Assembly (NCBI GenBank): GCA_900768105.1 | Contig: CAAGBQ010000003.1 | Coordinates: forward strand, 1 to 31,540 | Source: Oscillospiraceae bacterium | GTDB taxonomy: Bacteria; Bacillota; Clostridia; Oscillospirales; Ruminococcaceae | Length of the DNA stretch: 31,540 nt | Direction: 5' to 3' | Shown: piece by piece, positions 30,094 through 31,540 of the stretch | Layout of the letters: the number at the start of each line of letters is the position of its first letter | How positions within the stretch are numbered: the first letter of the stretch is position 1 | Position numbers and translations under genes: made by a program | The notes under the pieces: model-generated | The model's database searches: none | Seen by the model: the letters and a program-made list of their open reading frames with translations, nothing else | Told to the model about the DNA's origin: nothing

Positions 30094-31074
30094 TCACCCT
30101 GCTCCAAGGCGTATATATTGACTTAATATGTCGTTAACAAGCTCCTTTTCCTCTGCCGAAAGCGTGCAACTTTCTCCGGATTCCTCATTGTAAAAAGTTC
30201 CGCAATCGGAGTGATAGCGGATATTTCCGCTTTCCGTGCCGCCAATAACGCAATCATAAAGGCAGTCCGGAGAAGCGCCCTGCCGCCACTCGTCTTCCGC
30301 CAAAAGCAGCTTTATGCGTGCTTCGTCATCCTTTGAAAGATTTATTGCGCTTTTTTCGTCCGCGCGCGATGTCCAAAGCTCTCCCTCATTCTCATAGCAG
30401 CGGAAAACTATTATCTTATCGTTCATAAAAACATCTATCGTATTTACTCCGGTTACTTGATAGGAATAACCCGTTCCAAAGTTGGATTCCCCGTTTTTTG
30501 ACGGCGCTTCGCCCTCCGGAACAACGGAAGTTATCTCCCCGTCCATATTTCCGCAGCGACCCGTAACGGTGCTTTCGCTTTCAGTAGAAATATAAAGCCT
30601 ATCGCGTACAAAAACGGCACGGATATTGCTGCCATGCTCATTTTTGAGCGTAGCGGCCTTGCCACCGCTGCCGCCGTCAAATTCCGGCGGATCCGACGGA
30701 TTTTTTACAAAATACCAACCGTCTTTTATTTGAAGATAGCAGTCATCCCTGCCGTTGATTATGTAAGAAAAGCTTGCTTTTTCTGTGGTAAATGTATAGC
30801 TTTCGCCGCCGTTATAATCCCCGGGGGTGCTTCCGTGCTCAAAGCTTCTGCGTTCGCATTTAAGCGAAGCAAGCCAGTTTTCAAGCGCTTCCACCTCCTG
30901 CTTTTCGGCGGTGTATGAAATTATATTTTCACCCGATGTGTGCTCAACGAGCACGGAACGCGTGCTTGTCGGGATAAGTGCGGCGAAGTTTATATGCTCA
31001 TCCTCTTTTCCTTTACAGGAGGTGAGCACGGCAAGCGCAAACAGTGTAAAAAATATTGCGGCAACCCTTTTCAT
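30094..31074 (-). CDS. Predicted lipoprotein of unknown function
   Basis: 326 residues from the ATG at 31074, which follows GAGAGGAAG. The frame is open 30 codons further upstream inside the preceding gene, but that extension hides the signal peptide. The N-terminus MKRVAAIFFTLFALAVLTSC is a typical lipoprotein signal with lipobox LTSC, so Cys20 would be lipidated and the protein anchored outside the membrane. The mature part is rich in Glu/Ser/Gly, with repeated beta-like segments (YTFTTEKASFSYIINGRDDCYLQI), and resembles nothing I can name. It starts 2 nt after the upstream small membrane protein stop, so they form an operon. Four cysteines in the last third are notable for an exported protein. 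Confidence 0.8.
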   Translation of the reverse strand: MKRVAAIFFTLFALAVLTSCKGKEDEHINFAALIPTSTRSVLVEHTSGENIISYTAEKQEVEALENWLASLKCERRSFEHGSTPGDYNGGESYTFTTEKASFSYIINGRDDCYLQIKDGWYFVKNPSDPPEFDGGSGGKAATLKNEHGSNIRAVFVRDRLYISTESESTVTGRCGNMDGEITSVVPEGEAPSKNGESNFGTGYSYQVTGVNTIDVFMNDKIIVFRCYENEGELWTSRADEKSAINLSKDDEARIKLLLAEDEWRQGASPDCLYDCVIGGTESGNIRYHSDCGTFYNEESGESCTLSAEEKELVNDILSQYIRLGAG

Positions 31075-31076
31075 TT

Positions 31077-31286
31077 CTACACTTCCTCTCTTTTCCCCAA
31101 AATTCCTCCGCAGAGAAATGCGGTTAAAACCGCAATGGCGAAAGCACCGGCTGTCTTTACCCAAAAAAGCTGTTCCGGATTTTCCTTAAAATAAATCGGC
31201 CGCATGGGCGGCAAACAGCCCGCGGCAATATATATTCCCGCAAACACCACAGCAAAAATCATTGCAAATTTTATTACTTTTTTCAC
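31077..31286 (-). CDS. Small two-helix membrane protein
   Basis: 69 residues if started at GTG 31286; a TTG at 31310 in the same frame has no ribosome binding site, while GGTGG lies 7 nt before the GTG. Two hydrophobic helices (FAMIFAVVFAGIYIAAG and VKTAGAFAIAVLTAFLCGGIL) flank the short loop LPPMRPIYFKENPEQLFW. A basic start puts the N-terminus inside. No family was recognised. It directly precedes the lipoprotein gene and may work with it. The promoter could not be located with confidence in 31287-31400. Confidence 0.6.
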   Translation of the reverse strand: MKKVIKFAMIFAVVFAGIYIAAGCLPPMRPIYFKENPEQLFWVKTAGAFAIAVLTAFLCGGILGKREEV

Positions 31287-31377
31287 GGCTTTCACCACCC
31301 TTTCAAACAATAAGTGTAAATATATTTCCCTTTTGTTGCAGGTATATTGATTTTGTGTTAATAAATTTTTCGCGCTA

Positions 31378-31405
31378 TTGCATTTTTGCCAAAAATCCTT
31401 ATAAT
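31378..31405 (+). promoter_or_regulatory. Promoter of the SPFH-domain gene
   Basis: TTGCAT (31378-31383), a 16-bp spacer and TATAAT (31400-31405), 35 bp before the ATG. Confidence 0.75.
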
Positions 31406-31440
31406 TAAGGTGTAGACTAAACCGAAAGGAGCAACAGATA

Positions 31441-31540
31441 ATGGGACTAATTAAAGCAGCAGGCGGCGCAATAGGCGGCGTAATGGCAGACCAATGGAAG
31501 GAGTATTTTTACTGCGATTCCATGCCGGTAGATGTTCTTG
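31441..31540 (+). CDS. SPFH-domain protein, N-terminal fragment (cut by window edge)
   Basis: The ATG at 31441 follows AAAGGAG by 9 nt. The 33 visible residues begin MGLIKAAGGAIGGVMADQWK and continue EYFYCDSMPVDVL. This opening is characteristic of clostridial SPFH (stomatin/prohibitin-like) proteins, often annotated 'virion core protein-like', which usually carry a C-terminal zinc ribbon. The remainder lies outside the window, so the assignment rests on the N-terminal signature only. Confidence 0.65.
   Translation, partial: MGLIKAAGGAIGGVMADQWKEYFYCDSMPVDVL

Noticed and set aside
28230..30843. A 15-mer GCTTCCGTGCTCAAA found at 28230-28244 (minus) and 30829-30843 (plus), with a near copy at 926-941
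   Set aside because: For a 31.5-kb window about one shared 15-mer is expected by chance over both strands, one copy is inside a coding sequence, and GTGCTC is a common codon pair here.

Overview
The window (31,540 bp) looks like chromosomal backbone from a low-to-medium-GC Firmicute, most likely an anaerobic gut Clostridia of the Oscillospirales/Ruminococcaceae type. The taxon is inferred from gene content and regulation: SigA-type promoters, GGAGG ribosome binding sites, a CIRCE element on hsp20, a SAM-I riboswitch on metK, B12-dependent (class II) ribonucleotide reductase, valS followed by folC, YaaL/DUF2508 and RNHCP-domain proteins. No phage, insertion sequence, CRISPR array or plasmid module was seen.

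Layout. 1-1,030: tail of a VWA-like protein, a tRNA-Pro(UGG), a DUF2508 protein and an unusual set of hairpins. 1,035-8,800, mostly minus strand: Hsp20, an ABC exporter, a TraX-like membrane protein overlapping an MreB-like actin, RecD2 helicase and two GNAT acetyltransferases, with a third GNAT paralogue divergent at 9,018. 9,729-14,790: an acidic-tailed membrane protein (minus), then an HGSNAT/DUF1624-like membrane acyltransferase overlapping a SLOG/DUF1273 protein, then an OmpR-type response regulator overlapping its histidine kinase. 14,978-20,041: valS, a folC interrupted by an in-frame UGA, a small membrane protein and an RNHCP zinc protein. 20,275-26,177: a regulator with two different HTH domains, a 435-bp gene-free but structured interval, a MarR-MATE operon and nrdJ. 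26,221-31,540: a frameshifted acetyltransferase, a flavin/PNPOx-family protein divergent from ppa, a duplicated ppa tail, metK with its riboswitch, a small zinc-ribbon protein, a membrane protein-lipoprotein pair, and the start of an SPFH-domain protein.

Most genes are housekeeping or envelope functions with clear promoters and terminators. The points most worth checking are: (i) folC, whose frame is intact on both sides of a UGA that directly follows the probable active-site lysine; (ii) a MarR gene with no ATG/GTG/TTG at its ribosome binding site but an AUA at ideal spacing; (iii) a 186-bp second copy of the 3' end of ppa, separated from the first by a perfect 35-nt palindrome; and (iv) several dyads and hairpins at promoters that the annotated genes do not explain. 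No clearly new multi-gene system could be demonstrated. Some of the broken genes could be assembly errors, so raw-read support matters.
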